Assembly (NCBI GenBank): GCA_963931925.1 | Contig: OZ007575.1 | Span: forward strand, 38,446,846-38,510,845 | Length of the DNA: 64,000 nucleotides | Direction of reading: 5' to 3' | From: Onchidella celtica | Lineage: Eukaryota; Mollusca; Gastropoda; Systellommatophora; Onchidiidae | Part shown: piece after piece, positions 9,487 to 21,612 of the stretch | How positions within the stretch are numbered: the first letter of the stretch is position 1 | How the letters are laid out: each line of letters opens with the position of its first letter | Notes under the pieces: model-generated | The model's database searches: none | The model's input: only the letters and a program-made list of their open reading frames with translations | What the model was told of the DNA's origin: nothing | Translations under genes and position numbers: made by a program

Positions 9487-10503
9487 TTAACTGAAAAAGC
9501 ATAAAGGTAGTTTTGCAAATTCATCTTTGTATTTGGAACTTGTCTTGTAATACACCAAACAATTGACGGACGAATTCACGGTTGTGCTGAGAAATAGAAT
9601 AGCATTGCATGTTGTGTACAAGTTGTGGTATTTTTCATTGACGTTGTAGTCGGACACAAAAATATGGACGAATCCCAGAGAAACGAAAACACTGTTGCAG
9701 GATACGAAAATGACGGCAACCAACAATACTACTTTAACCAATCGGGTTTCTTTGGTTGAAATGTTGGCGTTTGTCGTTTTCAGTTCTTTACTTGCAGAAA
9801 CCAGCCTCGTTCCCGCTGATTGCCGAAATTGGTTAGACTTTTTCAACCCGGCGATCATAACTAGGCTGAAGCAGAAGACAGTTATCTGTGCCAGACTTTC
9901 GTGACCAATGACAATAAAGTTAAAAATTTCTTGTATGATATTTCTATCTTTTGTGACCCACATTGTGAGACGAGTGGTTGTCACGTTGTTGACTACCTGC
10001 GTTGTCCATGCCAAACCATGGGTCAGATACATAGGAAGGTAAACTGCTAATATCAAGATATGGATGCATGCAATGGCCAGGACCATACGGACGGGTGTTA
10101 TGATATCCTTGATCTTCAGGGGAGCTGCGACACACAGACATCGCTCGAAAGACACCAAAATCGTGATACCAGCTGAGATGTGGGAGAACATCGGCCAAGG
10201 AGCGTAAAACACTGCGTATCTAAATGATACTGGATCTATTGCTGTGTTGGGAGCTACGATCTCCCAAGCATGGCAAAGACCTATGGCCAGTGAGATCATA
10301 GTGACACCAAGATCGGAGAAACTTAGAGACAGAAGGGCGACAGAAACATTATCTTTTACTTTCTGTCGTATGAAGATGGTTATGTTGATAATGTTGCCCC
10401 CAACTCCAATCACAGAGAGAATGGACAGAACGATTGTTGGGAGAGTCAATGTGATGTAATATTGTTCCTCATTACTGATGAATCCTGTGGCGGGTGTTGA
10501 CAT
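9487..10503 (-). CDS. Chemosensory-type class A GPCR (paralogue 1)
   Basis: A complete single-exon frame encodes a 338-residue seven-helix receptor for the plasma membrane. Visible landmarks are GN at 36-37 in TM1, SFSD with Asp64 in TM2, an ERC motif at 120-122 in place of DRY after TM3, and NSSVNCLVYY at 310-319 in place of NPxxY. TM6 (about 256-281) lacks CWxP. A glycosylation sequon lies at Asn173 in the second extracellular loop. The usual TM3 cysteine is replaced by Ser107, and the second extracellular loop has no cysteine, so the canonical disulphide cannot form. These traits match the divergent candidate chemosensory receptors of gastropods such as Aplysia. The chosen ATG gives a short extracellular N-terminus and agrees with the paralogue at 48.8 kb. 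Ligand unknown; a peptide receptor is less likely. Confidence 0.88.
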   Translation of the reverse strand: MSTPATGFISNEEQYYITLTLPTIVLSILSVIGVGGNIINITIFIRQKVKDNVSVALLSLSFSDLGVTMISLAIGLCHAWEIVAPNTAIDPVSFRYAVFYAPWPMFSHISAGITILVSFERCLCVAAPLKIKDIITPVRMVLAIACIHILILAVYLPMYLTHGLAWTTQVVNNVTTTRLTMWVTKDRNIIQEIFNFIVIGHESLAQITVFCFSLVMIAGLKKSNQFRQSAGTRLVSASKELKTTNANISTKETRLVKVVLLVAVIFVSCNSVFVSLGFVHIFVSDYNVNEKYHNLYTTCNAILFLSTTVNSSVNCLVYYKTSSKYKDEFAKLPLCFFS

Positions 10504-10709
10504 GTCTTCAGCTGTTGGTGCTGACTGGAACCAGTAGCTTCTGCCGTTACTTATAATTCACTGTGATTTTTGTTATCTCCTAATGTTTGTCTTTCCTGCA
10601 GATAGTGATGTCTAATTAGTCATTGATCCGTGAGTGTCCTTGCAGTCCTCTGAACTGCTTGTATGGCTAGAGGAGGAATTGAGAGACTGGGTACTGTGTC
10701 TCAGGAAAA

Positions 10710-10930
10710 CCACAGACAGTATCTGCACACCTGCCTGTGGAATTGACAGGCTGAACACTATATGAAGACCGTTAGTACGTGACACTTCACGGACCAGATG
10801 CGATATCTGGAGAGCTGGACACATTCTGTTAGATTTGGCAGATATAAACCTAAATTTGAGAGTTCACAGACTAGAAGCGATATCTGTACGACTGCCTGTG
10901 ATAGTTGAAAGCCTGACGACAATATATTAT
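10710..10930. repeat. Imperfect local duplication upstream of GPCR 1
   Basis: A segment around 10710-10766 (CACAGACAGTATCTGCACACC and on) recurs diverged at about 10864-10929 (CACAGACTAGAAGCGATATC and on). A partial copy lies between them near 10790. It has no coding signal. Confidence 0.5.
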
Positions 10931-13459
10931 CCTAGGCCTAGCATTTGTGTACATGTATACGAGAATGTGACAGAGAGGGCCATGAACACAGTACGAAGAT
11001 TCTCAATAATGTTTGATCTGCCCCATTTAATTGATTGTGTTTGGAATCAAAAGTTAATTGTGGACACAATGAGAGTTTACATGCGTTGTTTTGGATTTAG
11101 GTAGGAGAAAAAACACCCTTCACCGAGATACAATCAGGTTTTGTAGTAGTGCAAAGTTTGTTAGCAAAAGGGCCTGGCTGCGACGTGCAGTGCGCAGGTA
11201 ATCAATGGCTCTGAGTACTGTCACCGCCAAAACTTTACTGTAGGCTGTAACTATTCGATGATCAAATTATCATGTTTGAAATGTTTGCTCTTATTGGTTC
11301 TGTCCTCTGTAAGCAGGGTGATTTTATTTTATGCAAAGATGTGTCAGCTTTGATGCTAAAATATAACACCGATACTCCGGTAAAAAAATAAAATAAAATT
11401 CGGACGACAAAATATACAAAGAATTATCCCCTCTTTATTGCCTCCCTCTTCCTTCTTCAGTGAACCTTGACAAATTCCATGGCATTATAGATAAAACAGT
11501 CAAAGATGACAGACTCTGGGCATGCCGCGACACATCATTAATTTTATGTAGTGACTGCGGCAATAACTTAGTTCATAGGCGCCATCCCAAAGCTAAATCG
11601 TGGCCAACAGTGGGTATATAATTGGTCCACAAAATACATGTGTCCTACACTTATTGATTCGCATCACATTCGAGGGCACTAATTCTTCTTTCTTTTCAGG
11701 TGGTTATTAGACTTTGGAGAGAATATTAAACTACATTTAAGGGGATTCTTAAAACATCAAAACACACATTTATATTTTTATACAGCAAGTGGAATCTGAA
11801 GTCTGGAACTGATCATTGTGCATCGTAAAGACAAGGATAAGATTATGATTTCTGTAATCGGCAGCGTCATTAATAGGCCTACACACATCGTATGAGAACT
11901 CGTTGACTAGCTATATGCCCATGCCATCATTTTGAGAAGAAAGACGTGTAGAGCTTTTGTTGTTGTTGTTTCTTTGTTTTTTGTTGTTGTAAGAGTTTGT
12001 CTTCACGATTTGGGCAAATGTACAAAAGAAGATGACAGTTTTGATACTGAACGCCACCCCTTCTGGCTCAAACTATAGGATAGCAAAGCCATCTTCACCA
12101 TCTAGTCACACTATAAAACCCTGCCAGCCGAACAGGTATCATTCATTTTCACGAGAGACCTGTTAAGGTATCAAATTCTTAACTCTCTTATCATTATCGT
12201 CAACATCATACCATCACTGTTATCACCACCATGACGATAATTATCATCAATCTTAATTACTACTTTGTTATATTACTGCCATGTAAGACTGAACTTCCTG
12301 TACATGTATACACATGAACATTTTAACCAGTACAAAGTTTGCTTAATTTCTAATATCTTTTCATAACTCCAAAGTGGCGTTTGCCTCTGTCGTCAGCACA
12401 CAGAACTGACCCCCCCCCCTTCCCCCCGTTAATAAATCGTCTCGCACGTCTGATCAAAGAAGAGTATACGGGCCCTAAAACATGCGCAGTCTAAAGCTTA
12501 AGAAAGAGGCTGCCCCTCACAATGGTATAGGCCTATCATTTCGATCTAGTCGCAGTAAATAAGTAAATTTTGGAAAATCCGTCATTTTTCATTAAAAAAA
12601 AAAAAAGCTTGGAGTGAGATTTCCGGCATCCTGTGTGTGTGTGTTTTTTTTGTTTTTAAAGAATATACATCTTTACATAAAATACCAAAATTTCACTATG
12701 ATCGATCAACCGGATCAGGCACGCAATATAATCTGAACTCGGATGTTCATCTTCTAATAAACCTTAAAAACAACAACGAGTTAATATTTTTTGTTTGGTC
12801 AGTTTATTAATACGTTACTATAGATAGTTAAAACTGGCAATACATAGGTCGAAACACAGACTAATGTCAGATATCAGATATCAGAGTGTGTACAAATTCA
12901 AATATTCCAATTATCAATGAAAATAAAGATGGAATAATCTAGTGCATTGATCTCTAAAGATTGGGGAAAGCATTGATCAATTTGGTAACGATATAATTTG
13001 ATAAAAGGGCTTACTTGAAGGTGTTGCTATTTTACCAAGAGCTTCATTTTTATTCTCTTTATCATTGTGAGAGTTTGAACTATTCCTTTATTAACATCAG
13101 TGTAACATATTCTGTGACCTGGAAACACTGTAAAAACCGTAGGCATGTTTTAGTGTATGGATTTAGTGTCCATTAGAGTTATACTTAGCATCAGAATTAT
13201 TATTTTACATTTCCCATCCTGTCAGTTATCTCCCTTATTTTTTGTCAGTCTTTTCGCTGTTGTCCCCCCTTGAATTGTTGCTTGCAGATGTGACCGTTGG
13301 CATCATTACACTAAATGTATGTACTTTGTAAGTTGTATGTTACTTGCCTCCAGTTCAAGTACACAAAGTAGCTTGCAAGTGAGAGTAATTACAAACCATG
13401 TTTTCAATCCAATTTTGACCTTGGAGGCTGTACAAACTCTTTGCAAAAAGAGCAGAAAA
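10931..13459. other. Gene-free stretch
   Basis: AT-rich anonymous DNA with GT/TG runs, a C-run near 12409-12426 and short A runs. I see no supported exon, RNA gene or long repeat. Confidence 0.5.
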
Positions 13460-14040
13460 CTCGAGGGGTGCCCGCGCAAACACCGTAACTTGAAAATTTT
13501 GGATTTTTTTGTTTTTGCATATTCTGTTTTGCCTTGGTAAGTAGGCCTACTACATTTTGACAAGATACGAATTCCATTATTGAATGAATTGACCTAATTA
13601 TTGATGAGAATTTAAAGGTTGTAACAGACATTTGATACTTCATATAGGTTGTCCAAACTGCATAGTCTTTGCCGTTTTCGCTCTGAGCTGCGCGTACCGA
13701 ATTGACCCCCTCATAATAAAGGGTCACAGAGCGTCGTGCCTGCCGATGTAGCGCTCGTGTTTGAAAATAAGTCACACAGAAAGCCAGATAAATGAGGTTT
13801 AAAATGTATTTTTCATCTTATTTTAAGTTGAAATTCCTTTGAAAATCATTTGTTAAAGTTTGTAGACTGAGAAACTGTCAAAATTTTTGGACAAGCAAGC
13901 TCCATCAGATTAGACAATAACTGGTGAGATATGATAAAAAGTAAAAATCCGTTTGGACTACGTACTTCATATCAAACTCTCAAATTGCTCTCTTGCAAAA
14001 TTTACAAAACTGGCAATACGGTCTTTGCGCAGGCACCCCC
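13460..14040. mobile_element. Candidate TIR element of about 570 bp
   Basis: GGGGTGCCCGCGCAAACACC at about 13465 is mirrored by a reverse complement (read on the minus strand as GGGGTGCCTGCGCAAAGACC) at about 14008-14035. The inverted ends differ at a few positions. The interior has no transposase signature. Boundaries are approximate and no target duplication was confirmed. Confidence 0.45.
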
Positions 14041-14233
14041 TGATATGTAAACATGCATGAGCTTGTATTGATGATAAAATTATACAATTAAGAGCATTTT
14101 TGCAAACCTTGGTTCATCCACTTTCAATGAAATTTGAGTTGGCACTTCTACAAGTAATATGATTATAATACGAGTGGAAGTCCATTACTTCCTCCCTTGA
14201 CTCTTCAGTTTATCAGAACCGGTTGCTTCTTAC

Positions 14234-14317
14234 CTTGTGAGAACTGTAAACTTGAGACATTTTTGTTATTTCGGTGGAGGGATCTTCAGCTTTTTCAAAC
14301 ACTGCCCAGTCTACCAT
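14234..14317 (-). CDS. Candidate coding exon, unknown product
   Basis: On the minus strand an ATG at 14317 (GGGCATGG context) opens 28 codons, MVDWAVFEKAEDPS to MSQVYSSHK. They end exactly at a good donor, AAG|GTAAGA. The frame also stays open upstream past a CCAG acceptor-like site, so it could be an internal exon instead of a first exon. I do not recognise the peptide. Isolated, with no partner exon identified. Confidence 0.3.
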
Positions 14318-14463
14318 GCCCACCACGCCCAATGTTGCCTTTCTCACCTGCAGTCCTACTGGAACAAAATGGCTCACCCCTAGCAAAAAAGTGGTTATGT
14401 GGTTCGGCTTACTGACTTGGTCCCACTGAGCCCTGTATTGACAATGGCTGAAAATGGCCATCT

Positions 14464-17400
14464 TTTAATAAAATGACAACTTTTGATACATGAAAAACAT
14501 TTGAAACAAAATCTGAATAATTTTGTTCAGTTTAATTCTTATTTGAAAGAATCACAATAATCTAAGATAACAATGTAGGGCCTACATAATCGCCTTTGGA
14601 AATTACACTAGCTACGCTTAGTTTCTGTGATCGTCTCACATCAAAACGATGCACCCGAAAGTGGTTTTGGCCATTTTGCTTTGACTAACTGAAGGACCTG
14701 TAGTCTTGGCCATTTTGTGTATTCTATTTTTTTTAGGCCTTTATACTGATTAATTTTCATAGTTATGTTTGGAATAATGTATACAGCATACCCTAAAAAT
14801 AGCATGTTTGAAAATTTTGAACTGTCTGTTTTGTGACCAGCACCATTGTATTGTTTGTCATTTATGTAAAGGTTGGCACTTGTTCCTGAGAGAGAGGACA
14901 TAACATTACATTTGTTATTCTATGCCAAGCACATTTGAATTTGTTTGTGTAAATTACATATGTGTGTAATGGGGTGAACCATTACAGGGCTGAGAACATA
15001 GCTCATTGTAGTGAAAGGGAGATAAACCCGTTATTTTGATCAGCTGGACCACTAGACGTGGTCAAGGGGAAGTAACCGCACAGAAACCGTAGATAATCTC
15101 CCCTTATTGTTTATCACGCACTGAGATGAGTCATGCAGTGTTGAGTAACATTGCCAACTGGTGTACTCAGTGCGCCAATTTTAAACCATAGTCTTAGCGT
15201 GGTCTGTATTGTCCAGGATTGGTCAATTTAAGTGACCATCCCTGGTGCCAGAAGTAGAACCTTGTTATGTATCACTACATTGTAACTTTTGTTTAGTTTT
15301 TATCTTGTTAAGTAATATTTCCTTAAGATAGTGTATTTGGAACATACACGAGCAAGATGGTGGTCTTTAAAAATGTTTTTATTTGTTTTAATGTTTTATT
15401 AGAATTTGCACTTAGTGAACTGTAAGGAGTGAATGGGTTGCGCGTGTTTGGGTGACGCTTAGATCATAGCGTGGGTCAGTCAGTTCCACCCAAGTCTTCA
15501 AGACAGCAGGACGTGTCATTGTGTCCAGACTAACATAAAAGTAAAAGAAGTTGTATAATTTATATTTCAAGATTTGTGAAGTGCCAGCTCTGATGATGTA
15601 GTTCAAGTGTGAATTCATTTGGTTAATTCACGTAAGTTGTACCCATTATTTTAGTTCTGGTATTTAATAATATTTAGATGATGTGAAATAATAATGATTG
15701 GATTATACTTGGAGGTTTGATGAACTTTGTTCAGCTTGGTTAGGCAATCAGGCTAGCAGCTAACAATCTATGGTAAAGTTTATCTTACTAAGTTTCTATC
15801 TTAGTATAGATCTATCAGTATCCTGCAGAGAGAGAGTGTAAGGTTGTTCTAGAGTGCTATCAACGCTAGCGCGCATGATTAGTTCATGTAATTAAATGGA
15901 AACATTTAACTGTAATTTGTGACGGACTGATTTTATGTGAAGTGCTAACAAATAGTACTACTGGAGGGTGTGGTCTAAGTCCCGCTACCTGGATCAGAGA
16001 TAGACAGATCTAGATCGTTATTCTTAATCTGCAGTTGGTGCCATTCAGGCTCAACGTGTCCTTCTTAGGGACAGACGTCACAGAGAGAGAGAGAGAGAGT
16101 AACGGGCAAGAATTATAACCAAGTTATTTCTTTACTTTAACTTGTTCTTCCGTGGGTTGTAAGGTTATCGTTGGATGATTATTTCTAGGTTCCTTTAAAT
16201 CAGCAGTGTGACTATGATGTATGTGTAGATTCGTCTTGTGTGCCTTTTCGTTACCTTCATTGATGCCGTATTCATTATGGACTTTATGATAATGAGTAGA
16301 CCAGTTAAGATGAAGAGAGAAGTGTTGGATTTGCAGAGCACGCGCGTGAGCCGTGAGTAGGTCACAGCAGACGCTAGCAGGCATGATCACATGACTTTTG
16401 GTCAAGCGGGTCAAATCAAGACCAGGATTGGTTAGCTAATAGCTTCCGGAAACGGAAGCTTGACCCAAACAACAATAACAATCCTGGCTGACTGTCTACA
16501 GTGGCTACCACACTTAAACAGCATTTGGGATCTCAGATATCGGCATTATACTAAAGGATGATGATTATTTACTTTAATTTCTTAATTTATTATATGTTTA
16601 TTATTGAATTAGTATGTTCGCTACATAGGTGTTAAGTTGATTTTCTTCAATTTGTACTGGTTAGGTCGGACTTAGAAACTTTTGAGGGTCGAACCTTGAA
16701 CTTTGGTTGTTGATAAGATGAATCATGAAGGGAAAGGCCTATGCGAGGTGTATAGATGCATTGTCTATGCATCAGGTGTCATATTTTTATGGCATCCTTT
16801 GTAGGTGCTCATTGTCTGTTCCTTTGACACACTGACAGATGTAATTGGACTCTGTTGTAATGAAGAGATCAGATGCATTGACTTTAAACTCAATCATAGG
16901 GGTTATGGGTGTTGCTTGCCCAGTAGACCTATGATATATATGTCATCATTATTATGATATTATCTTGTTGCATTATATAATTAGTTCACTGAATATGTGG
17001 GAATGTTTTAGGTATATCAGTATTGTTGGGGGTAATACAAGTGGGTTGACTTGACTGTTCAGTCTTGTAGTCGTACCATGTAGTTGGGTTTGGCCTTATG
17101 CCATGATTATCATATCACTTGTAGTGGGAGACTATAACTTGCTATTGTTGGTTGAGACTTAGGTGTTGACTTATTACATGTATGTGGGTTGGTCCACCTA
17201 GAGATACTCCTATGACTTTATGAGTAAGGAGTTTGGTATTATATCCAGAGGATAGGAAAGGGATAAGTTTGGCTCTGAGTTGAGATAGGCCTGTGGCAGT
17301 ATGGACTAGGCTTTTTGTGTAATATTAATAATCTAGCATGTGCGGAATTGAGCTGGGTTGGCTAATGGGGCCTAAGTCAATTAATTTTGACTTAATGAGT

Positions 17401-17940
17401 AGATCCAGTTGGCTATTGCTATCCTCTGCTAATTATGATGGTAATTGTTAATTAAGGGATACTACGTTGTGCGTGGGTGGGCTAAGTAAGTAGATGGGAT
17501 TGTCTTTTATTGAGCCACCTAGCACGGGCAGTTCTGTGGTATGAGTGTGTAGACTCAGCAGACTGTATTTTATTGTAGTTAGTTTAACTCCAGCTCATTC
17601 CATAACTAGGATAGATTTGATGCGTACAGGGTGCGCGGCGTACAGGGTGCGCGTATACACATGTAAGGCTTAATGTTATCTTGTCTGGAATCAAATTAAG
17701 TTTTCTTCCTGATCTAGATAATGGCCGTTGTTATAATATAAGAATTATAACGTGTGGGATAGCCCTATGTCAGCCTGTAGTTAAGCCAAGGGAAGTAAAC
17801 ATGTTACTTGGTAGGCTTGCATTTTATACTCGAGTTATCTCCCCTGGAGTGCTCACAATGTAGGTTGTGCGTTACTGTTTGATAGACATACTAGACCGTC
17901 CCCATATATTAGTTTACAATGTGAATATGGTTATTATTAA
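14464..17940. other. Gene-free stretch with LTR-like fragments
   Basis: No intact gene. TGGTGCCAGAAG at 15243-15254 resembles a tRNA-Leu-type primer binding site. Short AAGGGAGATAA/GGGAAGTAA motifs (15014, 15062, 15095, 17788, 17832) and a (GA)n at 16081-16100 also occur. A 16-17 bp sequence containing GTACAGGGTGCGCG is duplicated near 17622-17653. A decayed LTR element is possible but unproven. Confidence 0.35.
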
Positions 17941-18320
17941 CTTTTATGTTTTTTTTTTTATGCATTCTCTTGTTTTAGCATGATGTAATGATTAACTGAT
18001 GAGGCGTGCTGTTAATTCCTGTTTTTTGTTCTTCTTCAGCGCGCCTATCGGTTGGGTTTATTGTGCTGCTTATTGTCTTCGTAATGTAGGCCTATTGTTT
18101 ATTGTATTGGGTTTAATGTCTTGTTTATTGTGGTTTATTGTGGTTTATTGTATTGTCATGTGTTTATTGTATTGTGTTTATTATTTGATTTGTTATTTTC
18201 TTTTCCTTTTAATAAAATTGTTGTCCTCTCAAAACCTGATAGTTTTGTTTGTATGTTTGACTGTGTAGAGAGACCGCTCGTCCCGTCCTGTGTTACATAT
18301 TTGGTGTCAGATTAGATAGC
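17941..18320 (+). repeat. Possible LTR 3' end and primer site (decayed element)
   Basis: An AATAAA at 18211-18216 is followed about 85 bp later by CA-like ends and TGGTGTCAGA at 18302-18311. The latter matches the start of tRNA-Leu-type primer binding sites of many invertebrate Ty3/gypsy elements. A TTTATTGT-rich tandem stretch lies at 18119-18180. No gag or pol follows and no partner LTR was found. Confidence 0.3.
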
Positions 18321-19599
18321 TATAGAGAGAGAGACCCGCTCGGTTTACCCCGTAACCCGTCCAGTTACATGTGTATTAATTATTACATTATATTGTTGGA
18401 GGACTTGTGAAGGGCTTGTGTCCAGTTTCTTATAATTTGAATAAACTGTATATTATGGTGGAATTTTTTTTAAATTAATTTTTTCTATGGTATGTGTGTG
18501 TGTCAGGCATTGATATGTTCTATTCTCCTATCCACTACCCTTTTGGCCCACTGCTAACTTTTCTTCATCTTCATATTCCTTCACTAATCATGCACGTTAT
18601 CTTTTCTCTCTCAGTAATCTTGTCACAAATTTCTTTTTCCTTCACCTTGTTTTCATCACCTCCTTCCCTCCATCCCTAGGCCCTCTCTGTGTTTTTAAAT
18701 CATCCTTTCCCCAGCTCTTTTTTTCAGTGTCACACTTCACCTTTTTCTACCACCTTCATCTTCTCCCTTGTCTTGTCTGTTCCATTTCTCGGTCTTTGCC
18801 TGTCACCTCCACATAATATTGCACTTTCTATCTAATTCTCTTCTCTTTCAACAGTCTTTCGCCTATGTGACTTTAAGTTTAGCCTTATTCTCTTCCTTCT
18901 TCTTTCTGAGGGTAATGATAGTTTGTACTTGTGCAATGTCCCTTTAGCCATGTCTTGGGGAGGTTGGGGGGAGGGGATATAATTGTTATATGGTCAACCA
19001 ATCATGAGAAAATTGAATGTTAATTAGGAATCATTAAAAAAGAAAGAACGCAAACTTTTGGGATTCTGGGACCTTTTTCTGGCTCTTAGATACAGGTACA
19101 TTATATAATACGGCACATACTGTGCCAGTTTCAAGATAAGAAAAAGAGTATGAATAAAGGAATGAATGAATAATAAAAAATGAAAATAATATAATAGCGA
19201 TGAAGATAAGGCTGTTAATAATGATCTGACAGAGCACCTGTGACATGTAATGTGGTTGGGGAAGGGGGGGGGGGGGAGAAGGTGGGAAGGGACAAGAGGA
19301 ATCTGAGTATAGTATCGTCAATACAGTTTCCAAGTGGCCTATGTTAATTTTTTGCAAAAATTGAGTTCATGCCATCATTGGACTGCAGTTGACATCTGGT
19401 AGGGCCTGTTAAATACACCACCTATTAATTTCTCGTCGAGACATTGTCCATGAGTAGGTGAAAATACTCAGCATTTCTATATTATCTGTTATATATTTCA
19501 GTAACTTTGCAACCTTTGGCATGACTAACTGACCAAACTATACACTCTTCAGGCCTTAAATTTGGCAGGAAGGTGGCAATTGAGATAAGGAAGATGGTG

Positions 19600-19830
19600 G
19601 CTATAATTAAAAGTTGTTTACTTCAAGCATATATTTTTAAGAAATAACAATATTTATTGCTATGTAACATCTGTATATTTGCATGCTTGTTTCGTTTTAC
19701 ATCTAATTATATATTTCACAAAATCTCCACCTTTGAACGCAAAAGGCTTTTTTATTAGGCCATCTACAGTAACCCAATTTTACATGTCCATTTCAAATAC
19801 CGCGGAGGGTGCACGGAAGTTTTTGTTATT
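19600..19830. repeat. Dispersed repeat family B, copy 1
   Basis: It matches 31945-32110 in inverted orientation. The core CCTTTGAACGCAAAAGGC, followed by TTTTTTATTAGGCCA, is essentially identical. Flanking homology extends to a CCGCGGAGGGTGCA end, which is CCCCGGGGGTGCA in the other copy. Non-coding, MITE-sized. Confidence 0.75.
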
Positions 19831-21420
19831 TTGCTTAGTTTGGTTCTTGAATTTATAGAAAATGCATTGTTTCATCGTGCTGTCATTTTCATCCCCCATC
19901 ATGGCTCCATTCTGTTATAGTACCGTGCATGTCATAAAAAGTAACCATATCGAGCTTGGTGCGCAGTGTTCTGGCACGCATGAGTTCAGAAGCAGGACTG
20001 CAGATTACTATAGCCGTCAAATGGCCGGGAACCTTGCACAAAAATATATACTCCTGATTTTGCTACAAATGTTAAGAGAACCACCCTGGGCTACTGAAAA
20101 TGCCGGATATAATGAGATAAAGGGTGGCAACGCTAAGAAATTCCTCAAAAACACCCCCTACGTGACGTTACAGATTTGCGCTCTTTTCAGTCAAAATGAC
20201 AGTAATAAAGTTGTACCAAGCCAAATGTTAAAGAGATAGCCATGCTTAATATACATCAAATTAAAAAGAATTCAATTTCCTACCACATGAGCGTTATACG
20301 TACTGATTTGTGTTTATTACAAGAAAACTATTGGACAAAACCAAAACTATACCCCTTATATCGCTGAACATTGCAAGTCCAATATTTTAAAAAATCTCAT
20401 AAAATATACCGGGTGGCTAAGGTTGAACTTTACTGCCTATTATCACAGACAAGTACCCATAGAAGTTTTTGAAAAACATAATGTAACAATTTGAAGATCA
20501 AATTATTAATAATAGCAGTTGCAGTAATACGTCTATATGGTGGATCCGCTCTGAAGTGCTTCACATATTTAGAAATGTTAGTAATAGTACTGTGAGAGGA
20601 TGAACGACTTTCTATTTTTAGTGTGCTTTCATGGTAACTCTGGTGCGTGAGTGAGGGACGGCCACTCATAGTAATTTATGGACACTTGGCCGAGTACCAT
20701 TAATTGGGTTATTTCCCTTGTAATACTAGCGCGGGACCCGTTATTCACATCACGGTGAAAAGCGCGCATTTTGATTGGTCAGTTGGAAATGTTGACCACC
20801 GGGCTTCCAACTCTTATATCATGGCTTTAAGTTTCTTACAACTCGCTCCTTCGTTGTTATCCACCGACAGAAAGACGGGAACCCGAATTCATTGTTGAGA
20901 GTAGGCAATACCCTATCGGTACAAAATAGGTACCCATGATAACGTTTGTTATCAATGGAGATACGTCGTATTAATGGACGAAAGTATCCCGCACAAAATT
21001 GTCGAATGTTGTTAGTCCTGACACTTTGAAAATTTATATTAAAACTATTACTGGGTTTCTGGTATAAGTAGTCAGTTAGAATTTTAGCAGCAAGTTTCTA
21101 CTTTATAATGGTACCAATTTCGTTGTACTTTGATGCACATATCCTATTGAAATAATTAATAAGAGGGTCTCGGATTTAAAGTAAACCACGAGTTAGACGC
21201 ATGTTATCCCCGATAAATCCAACCTGGGTCAAATTTATTCAATTATTGCTGGAGGGGACGTTAGAGTAATTTCTGCAGTTTACTGGGATACCTAATTGAC
21301 TTTTGTGTGCACCCTTTTAACCGTACTGTAAATTCGATTGTGTTAGGACCCTAACCGGTTATGTTGTTCGGCTGGACTCAATGTCCGAGCCTTTCACTTG
21401 TGCAACACGGGCTACGTAAT
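19831..21420. other. Gene-free stretch
   Basis: I see no supported exon. The 125-residue + frame at 19862-20239 has no recognisable domain and no splice or promoter context, so I leave it out as a gene. Confidence 0.45.
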
Positions 21421-21439
21421 AGCTCTCCCGGACGTCCGC

Positions 21440-21612
21440 GCGGGCTCATAAATAAGATGCGAGTTCGAGTGGTCAGCACACTCCATCAAAGACGCAGAGA
21501 CAAGAGCCGACAGCACAGTGAACCTAGGCCGGCGGCGGCCTGCCGTGGCGCTCCTCGCTCAAAACATGGCCTAGTCCAGTTGCGCCAGTAGCAGAGAGAC
21601 TTTGGGTAAGTT
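21440..21612 (+). promoter_or_regulatory. CpG-rich promoter-like segment with first-exon donor
   Basis: CATAAATAAG at 21447-21456 is a TATA-like box. About 25-30 bp downstream is an Inr-like GTCAGCACA. A GC/CpG-rich run (GGCCGGCGGCGGCC, about 21526) and a strong splice donor (TTTGG|GTAAGT, at 21606) follow. The base composition is unlike the surrounding AT-rich DNA. It could be the promoter and 5' UTR exon of a host gene, or of a decayed LTR element. No coding sequence is attached. Confidence 0.35.
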
